IMG/VR virus record: IMGVR_UViG_3300017788_002590
Location: 1-64,000 of that record
From: a virus
Direction: 5' to 3' (one strand)
Length of the DNA stretch: 64,000 bases
Position 1 is the first letter of the stretch. Each line of letters starts with the position of its first letter. Position numbers and translations under genes: made by a program. Of the stretch, positions 43,884 through 52,718 are shown piece after piece. The notes beneath the pieces were generated by a model that had not been told where the DNA came from, made no database searches, and saw only the letters and a list, made by a program, of their open reading frames with translations.

Positions 43884-46800
43884 TTAGATTAGACATGCTC
43901 CACCAGCACAACTAATTTCCTCTATTCCAGTAGTATTATCCTCTGTTTCCAATAGTTGTGTATAATCTACTTTCTTAAATGTATTTAACAAATCACAATA
44001 TATTTTCCAATTATATACATCTTTCATACAATAAGTAAGTCTTCTTATATCTCCATCAAAATATTTACCAGCAAAATTTTTCATTTTAGTTACAAAGACT
44101 AATCTGGTGTCAGGATCTGAGGACTTAGCCTGATTCATTGCTACATAATCACAAGCTTTCCATAGATCACTATCGAAACTTGCTAACCCTAGTTCTATAA
44201 GTCCTGAGCACCATAACGCAGCATCTCCGTATTCTTTTACTATCTCTCTACTAGTGTAGACTGTCGTAAATGGAGCTTGAGGATAATCTTTATCTCCGCT
44301 TTGAGGTATCAAACTAACACCAGCAAAGTATTTTCTATTGTTATAGATATAATTTGTTACATCTTCCCATTCTTCCGGCTTAACAGTCACGGTATTACTT
44401 ACATTATGACTTAAAAACTCTTGAGTACACAGTGCTTTATTTTTACCAGAATATACCCAATTTTTTTGTGTATCTTTAACTATTGATAACATTTCTACCG
44501 CTGGTAATTGATTCTTTAATTTAGCCCCATCTGGAACTTCAATAGGAAACTTAATTACTTCATCCGTATTGTTAGCAGACCACGAAGAACGCTCACAGGC
44601 TTGTGGGTTATAATTTTTGAAGTGTTGATATGGTGCTTCTAAAACATTGGCCTGTACGTGTCTTATATAGCGTTTAGCGTGGTGTGGGTGGATGCCAGAA
44701 CTTGTTCCTAACATAGAACTAGATGTTCCCTCCGGTTTTAAACAGGTTACTCTAGCAGCTTGATTAATTCCGATTTTTTTGGCCATTTCTTTATTAGTTT
44801 CTACAGCAATTTTAGCTCCTGCCTTAAGAACTTTTTCTGTTAATACTATATCGTGTTTTTCCATGATCCCAGTTAAAGAGACCCCTAATAAGGCTTCTCT
44901 CTCAAAGATTCTACAGCTAATCTCGCCCAAATAATCTAATTTAGTAAATCCGGCTTGAAGAGTACCAATAATAGCTGCTGCTTTGCATCTTTCATAAAAA
45001 TCATTCTCATCTGTAACACTAGAACAATTAATTGTAGACAGATTACAACCTTGCCAACCACTCTTGCCGGTTTCTGCATCGACAGGCCACATACCAACTT
45101 CCACACAGTTATGTACATAAATAGCATCATTATCGAAAGCATGAATACCTTCTACTGTACAATCATACACATCTAATTCACCAACTATGGTCTTATTAAT
45201 TAAAGTATCAACAAAGTTAGTTCTATTTGGCATTCTTTGATAATTATTAACTATTGTTTGAATTTTATTAGCTTTATCAATATTTTTAATAGGAATATAT
45301 TTGGCAAATCTAACTATGTTATCACTAGTAATAACTAGTTCGTGTGATGCTTGGCAGAAATAGCTTTTTGTTCCACCACTACCATCTGGCATAACCCTAT
45401 CACCTTCTGATCTGCGATTTTTATAGATCTTAGAATAAATACCTAAAGCATTAAGTGCTATTTGTAGATTTTGTAAATTTTCTAATTGAACTGATGATAT
45501 TCTTAAGGAAGATCCTTTGATATTATTAACTAATACTGTTCCATCAGCATCGAAATAACCGGCAATTAAGCCAGAAATATGATTCCAAGACCCACAGATG
45601 GACTTTTTACTTAATCTTTTGGATGTTCCAACCATGCAATCGTGATTAATAGCAAATTCCATAAGTTTTCTTGATTCTATAGAACTATATACAGCAATAG
45701 AATTTTGTTCTGAAGAATTATGATTATTAGTAAATCCAACATCATGAAGCATTTGATATGCTTCTTGCCTATATTGCTCTTTAGATTCTCCCCACCACTT
45801 TAATTGTGCGGAAGATCTCGAATGATTTCCGTCTCCCAGGAACAATCCTAATAAATATCCTTTTTTCCAATCAGACGATAGTATATTTAGATTAGCCTCG
45901 CTGTCTAATGGATAATCTCTATGATTATTAATAACAATATTTTCACCAAAATTTATATCCCCTGCTTCTTTCCAGCCTGTTGTGGTCATGATTTTATGGT
46001 TTGGAGTTACTCTCAGGGTTCTACCTGATTTAAAATGTAATTCTATTACTTGTTTTGTGCCAGTTTTCCAGAAGCCTTTGTAGCTTGGATACGATATACC
46101 ATCCACGATAGCATTAAATGGTTTATTTATAAGATCAGCAACCATTTTAATACCACGATCAGTTACTACGGTAGAATCTGCAACAACACAAGGATTAAAA
46201 GTCATCTCTGTAGAATCACTCCAAATGAATCCTGGCTCACCAAATTCTTTGACGCTTTCCATCAATATTTCAAATTCTTCAAAAGTAGTATCATCTTTAA
46301 GTAACAAAGCAGAGTTATTGCTTCGTGCTCTTTGTGGATTTTCCGTATACCAGTTGCCAGTTTTAGCTTTAGCCATCTCTTCATCATTGGGACTAAATAG
46401 TGCCAAACTAGCAGAACGACGAACACCACCAGACAATACAGCATCGCTACTATGCATAATAATATCATATGCATCAATTGGACGTAATTTCTTTTGTCCA
46501 TTAGCAAGACAACGATCTAATAATGCTCGTATTTTTTCTAAGCCATTTTGTAATGGCTCAAATCCTGGAGCTTTGCCAACTCCTGATGATAATGACGATC
46601 CTTTTTCTCTAATATTAGAATAGTCAAATACTATATATTCATCCTTATAATCTTTAAATTTATCTTCCGATGGTTTAACAAAATATGAACTTAATAAAAC
46701 ACCTAAAGCATCAGACCAGCCCTCGATACTGTCTTCTATAACATATTTTCTACCAGTTTCTGATTTTGGTTCTTGTGATAACGATGGTAGTTTAGCAACA

Positions 46801-47162
46801 TGGTGCTTTTGTACACTAAAGCCCGTCCCACTACCACAAAGTAATAACCAAAAACATTCCTGGAAAAACCTTAAACGATCACAGTATGAACTTGTACAAT
46901 TGTACATTTTTGCATGACGCTTTAGTATTGGTTCTCCTCCAAATTGGAGGGCTCTTTGACTGCCTAATACTTTCTTTTTATACATAATATCATATGCCCA
47001 TTCGATATACTCTGATATGTTGTTATCGGCATAATAGTATAACATCATGTTTTTAACACGATCAACAGCTTCTTTCCAAGTTTCTCTACGATTCTTATCC
47101 TCTAACCATCTGGCATACTTACTAACAAAAGTATACGATTGAAGCTCATTGAGTGCTGACAT
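43884..47162 (-). CDS. nrdJ: Class II (AdoCbl-dependent) ribonucleoside-triphosphate reductase with in-frame intein (1092 aa)
   Basis: Extein segments 1-324 and 686-1092 total 731 residues, close to the ~739 of monomeric class II RTPR. Features include VLGSQRALQFGGEPILKRHA, FWLLLCGSGTGFSVQ, the spliced active-site motif NPCVE, and the C-terminal redox pair CAGGAC. It reduces ribonucleotides to deoxyribonucleotides using adenosylcobalamin. The intein (325-685) interrupts the gene between NP and C of that active-site motif, so no active enzyme forms before splicing. Strong AAGGAG site; the 5' leader contains a stem-loop. Residues outside the listed motifs were not assigned one by one. Confidence 0.9.
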   Translation of the reverse strand: MSALNELQSYTFVSKYARWLEDKNRRETWKEAVDRVKNMMLYYYADNNISEYIEWAYDIMYKKKVLGSQRALQFGGEPILKRHAKMYNCTSSYCDRLRFFQECFWLLLCGSGTGFSVQKHHVAKLPSLSQEPKSETGRKYVIEDSIEGWSDALGVLLSSYFVKPSEDKFKDYKDEYIVFDYSNIREKGSSLSSGVGKAPGFEPLQNGLEKIRALLDRCLANGQKKLRPIDAYDIIMHSSDAVLSGGVRRSASLALFSPNDEEMAKAKTGNWYTENPQRARSNNSALLLKDDTTFEEFEILMESVKEFGEPGFIWSDSTEMTFNPCVVADSTVVTDRGIKMVADLINKPFNAIVDGISYPSYKGFWKTGTKQVIELHFKSGRTLRVTPNHKIMTTTGWKEAGDINFGENIVINNHRDYPLDSEANLNILSSDWKKGYLLGLFLGDGNHSRSSAQLKWWGESKEQYRQEAYQMLHDVGFTNNHNSSEQNSIAVYSSIESRKLMEFAINHDCMVGTSKRLSKKSICGSWNHISGLIAGYFDADGTVLVNNIKGSSLRISSVQLENLQNLQIALNALGIYSKIYKNRRSEGDRVMPDGSGGTKSYFCQASHELVITSDNIVRFAKYIPIKNIDKANKIQTIVNNYQRMPNRTNFVDTLINKTIVGELDVYDCTVEGIHAFDNDAIYVHNCVEVGMWPVDAETGKSGWQGCNLSTINCSSVTDENDFYERCKAAAIIGTLQAGFTKLDYLGEISCRIFEREALLGVSLTGIMEKHDIVLTEKVLKAGAKIAVETNKEMAKKIGINQAARVTCLKPEGTSSSMLGTSSGIHPHHAKRYIRHVQANVLEAPYQHFKNYNPQACERSSWSANNTDEVIKFPIEVPDGAKLKNQLPAVEMLSIVKDTQKNWVYSGKNKALCTQEFLSHNVSNTVTVKPEEWEDVTNYIYNNRKYFAGVSLIPQSGDKDYPQAPFTTVYTSREIVKEYGDAALWCSGLIELGLASFDSDLWKACDYVAMNQAKSSDPDTRLVFVTKMKNFAGKYFDGDIRRLTYCMKDVYNWKIYCDLLNTFKKVDYTQLLETEDNTTGIEEISCAGGACLI
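45108..46190 (-). mobile_element. LAGLIDADG homing-endonuclease intein in nrdJ (361 aa)
   Basis: It begins with Cys (CVVADSTVVTDRGIKM) and ends with IYVHN followed by Cys+1, the canonical HN splice end. Block B is RVTPNHKIM with T and H. Two LAGLIDADG helices are visible, LLGLFLGDG and LIAGYFDADG. It is therefore probably able to splice and to home. It is inserted between N-P and the catalytic Cys of the RNR active site. No frameshift or stop is seen in it. Confidence 0.9.
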
Positions 47163-47181
47163 AATATCTCCTTAGATGTTT

Positions 47182-47249
47182 AACTAAACAGGCCGTAGAA
47201 AAGATGATTAAATTTGGTCATATGTAATAAAATTTAATTGGGCCTAGTT
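47182..47249 (-). promoter_or_regulatory. Stem-loop in the leader of nrdJ
   Basis: A perfect 9-base inverted repeat (ATTAAATTT with AAATTTAAT, 14-base loop) is enclosed by GGCC/GGCC and AACTA/TAGTT arms with a 4-base bulge. It ends about 20 bases before the start codon and just upstream of the AAGGAG site. It could tune translation or act as an operator. The sequence is not a cobalamin riboswitch. Confidence 0.45.
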
Positions 47250-47264
47250 TATCTTAGATTACTC

Positions 47265-47732
47265 TTATAATACACCAGACAAATTCTTGATCCAAGAAAA
47301 GTCTGGTTTAATTTTTTTTATCACTATGCCCGAATGCTTAACGAAAAAATCGAATTTTATTTGAGCTTCTTGGTCAAATAATTGTGTACCATGGTTCTCT
47401 GCCATGTACACAGTTGTTACTCCTTCCTGCCAGAGAGCCATAATACAATCGTTACAACACTGTCCTGTGACGTATGCTATACCATGGTCTGGTCTGATAA
47501 TACAGTTTGCTAATGCATTTCTTTCAGCATGTATCATCCAGGAGTATTTTTCTGGTCTACTGGTTGGTAGCAGTGAATCGTCCATACCTTTTGGGAAACC
47601 GTTATAACCTACCCCCAGTATCCTATTTTGCTGATCCGTAATTACGCAACCGTGCTGTGTGTGTATATCATGGCTTCGTTGCGAAACGACTTTAGCCAAT
47701 CCTAGAAAATAATTTTGCCAGTTAGGTCTCAT
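47265..47732 (-). CDS. dCMP deaminase (155 aa)
   Basis: The zinc site is IHAERNALANC (H, E) with CCNDCIMAL (two Cys). The N-terminus MRPNWQNYFLGLAKVVSQRS and GYNGFPKGMDD match the family. It converts dCMP to dUMP for dTMP synthesis and complements RNR and dNMP kinase. A consensus promoter places transcription about 0-3 bases before the ATG, so the mRNA may be leaderless, and no ribosome-binding site is seen. Base composition is less AT-rich than the flanking genes. Confidence 0.9.
   Translation of the reverse strand: MRPNWQNYFLGLAKVVSQRSHDIHTQHGCVITDQQNRILGVGYNGFPKGMDDSLLPTSRPEKYSWMIHAERNALANCIIRPDHGIAYVTGQCCNDCIMALWQEGVTTVYMAENHGTQLFDQEAQIKFDFFVKHSGIVIKKIKPDFSWIKNLSGVL
47267..47295 (-). promoter_or_regulatory. 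Candidate promoter for nrdJ
   Basis: TTGGAT and TATTAT are separated by 17 bases on the minus strand, inside the 3' end of the dCMP deaminase gene. The -10 box differs from consensus at one position and the -35 at three. Weak; transcription from the strong promoter upstream could also serve nrdJ. Confidence 0.35.
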
Positions 47733-47740
47733 ATAGGTCT

Positions 47741-47768
47741 ATTATACTCGTCTCTGACAGGTTGTCAA
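47741..47768 (-). promoter_or_regulatory. Consensus sigma70-type promoter for dCMP deaminase
   Basis: TTGACA (47768-47763) and TATAAT (47746-47741) with a 16-base spacer, both exact consensus, and an AT-rich region upstream. The predicted start is around 47734, 2 bases before the ATG at 47732. Confidence 0.82.
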
Positions 47769-47779
47769 TAACAAGTATT

Positions 47780-48703
47780 TTATTTATATATGTATTCTTG
47801 GTATTTATTCTGGTTTTCTTTTATATATTTTGGAAAACCAAACTTAATACTATGATCGATAGAAGCAAAATTAGGAGCTGTATATAATATACCGGGTATC
47901 TCGATATGTTCAGAGTTTATATCGTGTAAATGATTTTGTGGATTATTATTGAAATTAGGTATATAACCATTTATTACATTGTTTAAAAAAGTATTATCGT
48001 CCCAAGTATCTATTTGTGACCAAACGCTGTCTTGGGAATGACTGAAATTAGTATATTTGTTTCTAAGATTATCAATGTTTTTAGATAATCCGCTAAAGTG
48101 CCATCCTGCATCTTTAACTATAGCATGTCCTATACAATCTGATCTTAATTCTGATGCAAAATATCTTTTTATATTAGCAAAAGATGTTAACATCTGACCT
48201 CCTATTTTTTTAGCAAAAACATTTAATTTATACACATATAGTCTTAAATCGAATCCGTATATTGCGTGGGGGTTTTTGGATAGATTCAATATAATATCTT
48301 TGTTTACTATTTCATCTAGACCACCAAACATAATTTGATCTTCATCCCCAACACCAAGATTAGACAATATAGTATTTGCATAATTAGTTTGAAATTTTTC
48401 TCTCTCCCAACACTTTTGTTGTTTAGGTGACATATTTTTGTGTCTGGCGTGGAATGAGGGTGTTCTCAATTCCGGATGCTTTTCGATACAATCATCCAAA
48501 GATTCTATTAGATGGTATTCAATCTTATTTTGAAAATTTATGAATCTTTTTTCATCAAAGTATTTTGGTTTACTATTACCATTATGAGTTTGTAAAGATT
48601 CGATAATAATAAATTTTTCTACATAATCTTGTTCTTCATTAAGTTTAATTTCCAATAAATCATTTTCATTGAAGAACATAAAGAAACTAAAAATTTTATT
48701 CAT
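47780..48703 (-). CDS. Glycosyltransferase family 17-like (307 aa)
   Basis: FMFFNENDLLEIKLNEEQDY, VEKFIIIESLQTHNGNSKP and the later WEREKFQTNYANTILSN plus DQIMFGGLDEIV match the GT17 (beta-1,4-N-acetylglucosaminyltransferase-like) layout seen in bacterial and phage clusters. It lacks the eukaryotic membrane stem. Donor and acceptor unknown. It is the last gene of the 19-gene sugar run, overlapping the aminotransferase by 4 bases. Confidence 0.75.
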   Translation of the reverse strand: MNKIFSFFMFFNENDLLEIKLNEEQDYVEKFIIIESLQTHNGNSKPKYFDEKRFINFQNKIEYHLIESLDDCIEKHPELRTPSFHARHKNMSPKQQKCWEREKFQTNYANTILSNLGVGDEDQIMFGGLDEIVNKDIILNLSKNPHAIYGFDLRLYVYKLNVFAKKIGGQMLTSFANIKRYFASELRSDCIGHAIVKDAGWHFSGLSKNIDNLRNKYTNFSHSQDSVWSQIDTWDDNTFLNNVINGYIPNFNNNPQNHLHDINSEHIEIPGILYTAPNFASIDHSIKFGFPKYIKENQNKYQEYIYK

Positions 48704-49809
48704 GATAAGTATCCATTCATAGTGTTTACTAAATAGTTAATATGTGCATCAGTCATAAAAGGATGAATAGGCAAGCTTGTAGAATACCTAGCAAATTGTT
48801 TGCTATTATGGGCTGGTCCAGACAAATGTTTATACATGCTTGTTTCTTCTATAAGAATAGGGTAATGCATTCCATATTCTATGTGATGTTCTGTTAGATA
48901 GTTTTGAAAATGTTTATTATTTTCTGTTATTACCGGATATACATGATGTACAGGCAGACAGTAATTAGGATTTCTGGGTAAAGTAATCCTGTTATTTGTT
49001 AAGTTGTTCTCTATATAATTAACAATTTGTCTACGTTTTTTGTTCCAGATTTCTAAATGTTGTAGTTTTAGTTTAAGAATAATTGCTTGTATGGTATCTA
49101 ATCTATGGTTATAGCCTATGTCTGTGTGTTCATATTTTTTAATTGAGCCAAGGTTTCTATATATTAGTATATTATTGTAATAATTTTCATTATCGGTAGT
49201 GATGATGCCAGCATCTCCTGCTGCTCCTAAATTTTTTCCTGGATACAAAGAGAACGCACTAACTTGTCCATACGTTCCGACCATCCGATTATAAGATTTT
49301 GCCCCATGGGCTTGAGACACATCTTCTAGTATAATGCAGTCGTATTTTTGAGCTATATCTAATAATGATTTCATGTCACAAGTATATCCGTATAAATGCA
49401 CAGGGACAATTACAACATTTTTGTATTTTGATCTATTGTCTAAAATACATTTTTTTACTAAGTCTACGTCTATTTGATAGTAACTATTACAATCAATAAG
49501 TTTAAAATCTGCATTGGGAATACCTTCTTGCATTCCAAAAATAGTAGCAATATAAGTATTAGCTGGTATAATAACTAAGGTAGTATCATTTAGCTTTAAG
49601 GACTTTGCTGCTATCTTTATGGCATCGGTGCCATTAGAAACCCCAATAGAGTATTTTGTGCCTATATAGTGTGCGAAATCATTTTCAAAATCTTTAACTT
49701 GTTTTCCAAGAATAAAGTTTGATTCATAAAAAAGGTTATCAAATTCTTTAAGAGCTTGTTCTTTTATTTGAACCCATTGACTATGTAAGTCATTAAAATG
49801 AATTTTCAT
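48700..49809 (-). CDS. DegT/DnrJ/EryC1-type sugar aminotransferase (369 aa)
   Basis: Opening YESNFILGKQVKDFENDFA and IGVSNGTDAIKIAAKSL are family hallmarks. The PLP lysine lies in AFSLYPGKNLGAAGDAG, and ILEDVSQAHGA supplies the Asp that binds the PLP ring. It aminates a keto-sugar nucleotide. Together with the next two genes (Gfo/Idh oxidoreductase and hexapeptide acyltransferase) it forms a Wlb- or Fdt-like acetamido-sugar triad. Overlap with the next gene is 17 bases. Confidence 0.86.
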   Translation of the reverse strand: MKIHFNDLHSQWVQIKEQALKEFDNLFYESNFILGKQVKDFENDFAHYIGTKYSIGVSNGTDAIKIAAKSLKLNDTTLVIIPANTYIATIFGMQEGIPNADFKLIDCNSYYQIDVDLVKKCILDNRSKYKNVVIVPVHLYGYTCDMKSLLDIAQKYDCIILEDVSQAHGAKSYNRMVGTYGQVSAFSLYPGKNLGAAGDAGIITTDNENYYNNILIYRNLGSIKKYEHTDIGYNHRLDTIQAIILKLKLQHLEIWNKKRRQIVNYIENNLTNNRITLPRNPNYCLPVHHVYPVITENNKHFQNYLTEHHIEYGMHYPILIEETSMYKHLSGPAHNSKQFARYSTSLPIHPFMTDAHINYLVNTMNGYLS

Positions 49810-50659
49810 AATTCAGTATCCTAGTTATATTATATGTAAGTTCTTTTTGTACAGTATTTTTTTGAAAAAAAGCCTTAATTGATTTATGAATAGGAGATTC
49901 ATTGCTAAATACTATATTATCTCCATTGCTATAGTGCATTTGTTTTTTGTTGTCGTCCCAATAAATAATAGTATCTTCTAGTTCTATTGTATATAGTCGA
50001 TCTTTTAATGGATAAGACCAACTGCAATCTAATTGTACAGTTTGATTATCGAAGTCCATAAAACCTATACAACTATCTTTTTGTAAACTAGTCTTATCTC
50101 TAGAAAAATCATGCCAATATATTTTGTTGGGATATTTATTTAAAAGATACAAGGCTATCGAAACATCGTGCGCAGCTAAATCATATCTTGCATTCACATC
50201 ATATCTGATGGGTCCATAATTTAGTCTATTAGCTTTTATGCTTTTAATTGGATTTATAAGAGAAATATTCTTAATGACTTCGACAGCAGGGTTGAATGTA
50301 AACAGCCAATCAACAAATAAATACGAATTATTTTTTTCTGCTGTATTATACAATTCTATACAAGTATTAGAATTTATATCTAATGGTTTTTCGCAAAAGA
50401 CGTCTCGTCCTAGAGATAAGAAATAGTGGCAAATTTCGTAATGTGTTTTAGCCGGCGTTAATACAAAAATTTTATTATATTCTTGAGGTACAGATTTATA
50501 GTCTTTAATTATAGGATATTTTCGTCCTATTTCTGACCAATCTACATTTCTGTTTTCGCAGATTATAATATTTTGGTACCCTAGTTGATTAAGGTTTCTC
50601 AAAATGATTTTGCCCCAATATCCTAAACCGATAATACATATTTTATCTTCATTTTTCAT
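49793..50659 (-). CDS. Gfo/Idh/MocA-family oxidoreductase (288 aa)
   Basis: A Rossmann start IIGLGYWGKIILRNLNQLG and the family motif CEKPLDI are clear. VDWLFTFNPAVEVIKN and later strands form the C-terminal substrate lobe. It probably oxidises or reduces a sugar nucleotide before amination. It overlaps both neighbours (17 and 4 bases). Confidence 0.83.
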   Translation of the reverse strand: MKNEDKICIIGLGYWGKIILRNLNQLGYQNIIICENRNVDWSEIGRKYPIIKDYKSVPQEYNKIFVLTPAKTHYEICHYFLSLGRDVFCEKPLDINSNTCIELYNTAEKNNSYLFVDWLFTFNPAVEVIKNISLINPIKSIKANRLNYGPIRYDVNARYDLAAHDVSIALYLLNKYPNKIYWHDFSRDKTSLQKDSCIGFMDFDNQTVQLDCSWSYPLKDRLYTIELEDTIIYWDDNKKQMHYSNGDNIVFSNESPIHKSIKAFFQKNTVQKELTYNITRILNYENSF

Positions 50660-51090
50660 AATTGTTTTCTAATTTGAGCTGGATTACCATATACAACACA
50701 GTTGCTAGGAATATCTTTTGTCACAACAGATCCGGCTCCAATAATTACATTATCTCCAATCGCCACTGGTAGTAATGTTACATTAGATCCTATTCTTACG
50801 TTTTTCCCAATTTTAGTACTTCTAGGATTCCACGAATTAATATTTTCTGAATCACTAAAAATATCATTTGTGAACATAACACCATGTCCTATGAATGTGT
50901 TTTCGTCAATATGTACATGACTACATATGAAACTATGACTACTAATTCTACAATTTTTTTCTATAGTAACATTTTTTTGTATTTCTACAAATGGTCCTAT
51001 GAAACAATTTTCTTTAATAATACATCCATAAATATTGACTGGTTCTATAATTTGTACAGAGTTATGTATGGATGAGTTTTTGTTTATCAT
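50656..51090 (-). CDS. Hexapeptide-repeat sugar O/N-acyltransferase (144 aa)
   Basis: Left-handed beta-helix repeats: INPVNI-like opening (VQIIEPVNIYGCIIKENCFI), then VTIEKNCRISSHSFI and IGDNVIIGAGSVVTKDIPSN with a final GNPAQI. It resembles WlbB/WbbJ/FdtC acetyltransferases that acetylate an amino sugar, consistent with the adjacent oxidoreductase and aminotransferase. Overlaps the methyltransferase-like gene by 4 bases. Confidence 0.85.
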   Translation of the reverse strand: MINKNSSIHNSVQIIEPVNIYGCIIKENCFIGPFVEIQKNVTIEKNCRISSHSFICSHVHIDENTFIGHGVMFTNDIFSDSENINSWNPRSTKIGKNVRIGSNVTLLPVAIGDNVIIGAGSVVTKDIPSNCVVYGNPAQIRKQL

Positions 51091-51701
51091 AGCACTTCTA
51101 TTACTTTATCAAAAGTTAAGCCTGATTGTTTTAATTTAAGTATATCACTATGAAAATAATCTTGATGTATAATCCAGTCTTCCCATGCGGATCCGTTTGG
51201 AAAACATACATCTTCAAACAATATGATATATCCTTTATTTTGTAATTTTGATCTGACAGAATCCTTGTCTTTATTTCCGTATTTAAAAGACTCATGTTCA
51301 TAGGTAATAGTCTTACATTCTATATTAGCATCTAAAATACGATCCAAAGCTATATGGCTATAGTTTTTAGGTTCATGTCCTCCAATATCGACATCTAATG
51401 ACAGATAATCGTACAAATAATAATTTTGATCTAACAAAAATTCAGTAAAGCTTGCAACACAAACATCTTGCTGAATATATTTACCGTTTTTTCTGTTTGC
51501 GTTCCATATATCGGTTCGGTCTACTAAATCGAATCCAAAACCATACCAAGATAACTCCGAGTCCAAAACATATGTATTATTTCCTATAATAGGATGACCA
51601 CAAGCCACATCTAAATAATATTGTTTATCTGGTTTATTGATTAAATATTTTTGTAGCTTAACAACAAACTGATCTTGTTTTTCGTGTGATTGATAATTCA
51701 T
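51087..51701 (-). CDS. FkbM-like SAM methyltransferase (204 aa)
   Basis: YLDVACGHPIIGNNTYVLDS begins the SAM fold. YDYLSLDVDIGGHEPKN is the FkbM-type D-x-D/E-G signature, and TITYEHESF and IILFEDVCFPNG match the later strands. Probably O-methylates a sugar or other surface molecule. Lies 18 bases upstream of the next gene. Confidence 0.74.
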   Translation of the reverse strand: MNYQSHEKQDQFVVKLQKYLINKPDKQYYLDVACGHPIIGNNTYVLDSELSWYGFGFDLVDRTDIWNANRKNGKYIQQDVCVASFTEFLLDQNYYLYDYLSLDVDIGGHEPKNYSHIALDRILDANIECKTITYEHESFKYGNKDKDSVRSKLQNKGYIILFEDVCFPNGSAWEDWIIHQDYFHSDILKLKQSGLTFDKVIEVL

Positions 51702-51719
51702 AATGGTTTTTCTTTATAG

Positions 51720-52718
51720 TTAGTCTTTAAATATAAAAATATTATTATACTGGTTTTTTCTAATTAAATTATGTTCTAATATTGTGGCAGAGTCTTCTTT
51801 CATGCCATCATTAGCTAATAAAATCTCATCATTATGAATAAAAGTATACCAAAAATTATTTCTAAATAAAGAAAAATTACAATTTGGAACATACTTGGAA
51901 GCTTCACATATGATATTTAATTTCAATGCCTCGGCTATGGCTAACAAACAACTTTGATTACCAATATACAAATCTACAGTATTTAATGCTTTAGCTGCTT
52001 CTAATAAATTTTTAGTCTCCAAATAATCAATTTTATCTATATGTTTACAGAAGTTTTCATATTCTGATGGTAATCCTAAGAAAATAAAATTATTTTTACC
52101 AAATTTATCTAATAAAGTTTTCATAATAGATATATCTTCCGTATATCTAGCGGTTCTTCCAATAGCAATTTTTTTATCATGTAATGGTTCGTGACTATCT
52201 AAAAATAACCATTTATCTGAAAAAGAATTTTTAAGATCAAATCTAAGATCAATTAGATATGATAATGGATATAAATAACTATTTGGATCTTGAGGACTCC
52301 AATATAGATTAGGAATAAAATGTATTATATAATCTGAACTCTCAGAAATAAATCTTGAGGTTGTATTTTCATAATACAAACTAGAAACTGGTTGCCTAAA
52401 TACCTGTTCTGATGTACTGAGCTTATTAAGTTTATCAAAATATACTTCTGTAATTTTTAAATCAGTAGAATAATTTTGATTTAGAAAAATATTTTTATCA
52501 TGAAAATCCATATCAATAAAACCAAAACTAGTAATATACGGCTGCTGTTCCAAAAGATCGTATAATAAATTTCGTTTACTTAAAAAACTAGTGGTGGCGT
52601 CTGGTGCTGACCTAGGAAAATAATAACCACACTGTTTAAATGTTGAATATATGTTTTTTAGCAGGGGTAGGGCGTGGATTGTATCCCCGTTATCTGTATT
52701 AATTAGTGTATTCATTTG
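51720..52718 (-). CDS. GT9-like glycosyltransferase-related protein (332 aa)
   Basis: The C-terminal half, FIFLGLPSEYENFCKHIDKI, then DYLETKNLLEAAKALNTVDL and YIGNQSCLLAIAEAL, resembles the GT9 donor-binding region. It matches the paralogue at 56269 almost motif for motif. The N-terminal ~120 residues are less conserved. The start is the ATG at 52718, 20 bases inside the upstream gene's end; a frame 35 codons longer would overlap it by 125 bases and is not favoured. Likely transfers a heptose-type sugar, by context only. Confidence 0.62.
   Translation of the reverse strand, partial: QMNTLINTDNGDTIHALPLLKNIYSTFKQCGYYFPRSAPDATTSFLSKRNLLYDLLEQQPYITSFGFIDMDFHDKNIFLNQNYSTDLKITEVYFDKLNKLSTSEQVFRQPVSSLYYENTTSRFISESSDYIIHFIPNLYWSPQDPNSYLYPLSYLIDLRFDLKNSFSDKWLFLDSHEPLHDKKIAIGRTARYTEDISIMKTLLDKFGKNNFIFLGLPSEYENFCKHIDKIDYLETKNLLEAAKALNTVDLYIGNQSCLLAIAEALKLNIICEASKYVPNCNFSLFRNNFWYTFIHNDEILLANDGMKEDSATILEHNLIRKNQYNNIFIFKD

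Noticed and set aside
44936-45142. Short frame antisense/alternative within the RNR
   Set aside because: It lies in another frame inside the RNR exteins; the main frame is strongly supported.
47163-47264. Cobalamin riboswitch upstream of the B12-dependent reductase
   Set aside because: The gap is too short and AT-rich, and shows simple nested repeats with no B12-box-like conserved core.
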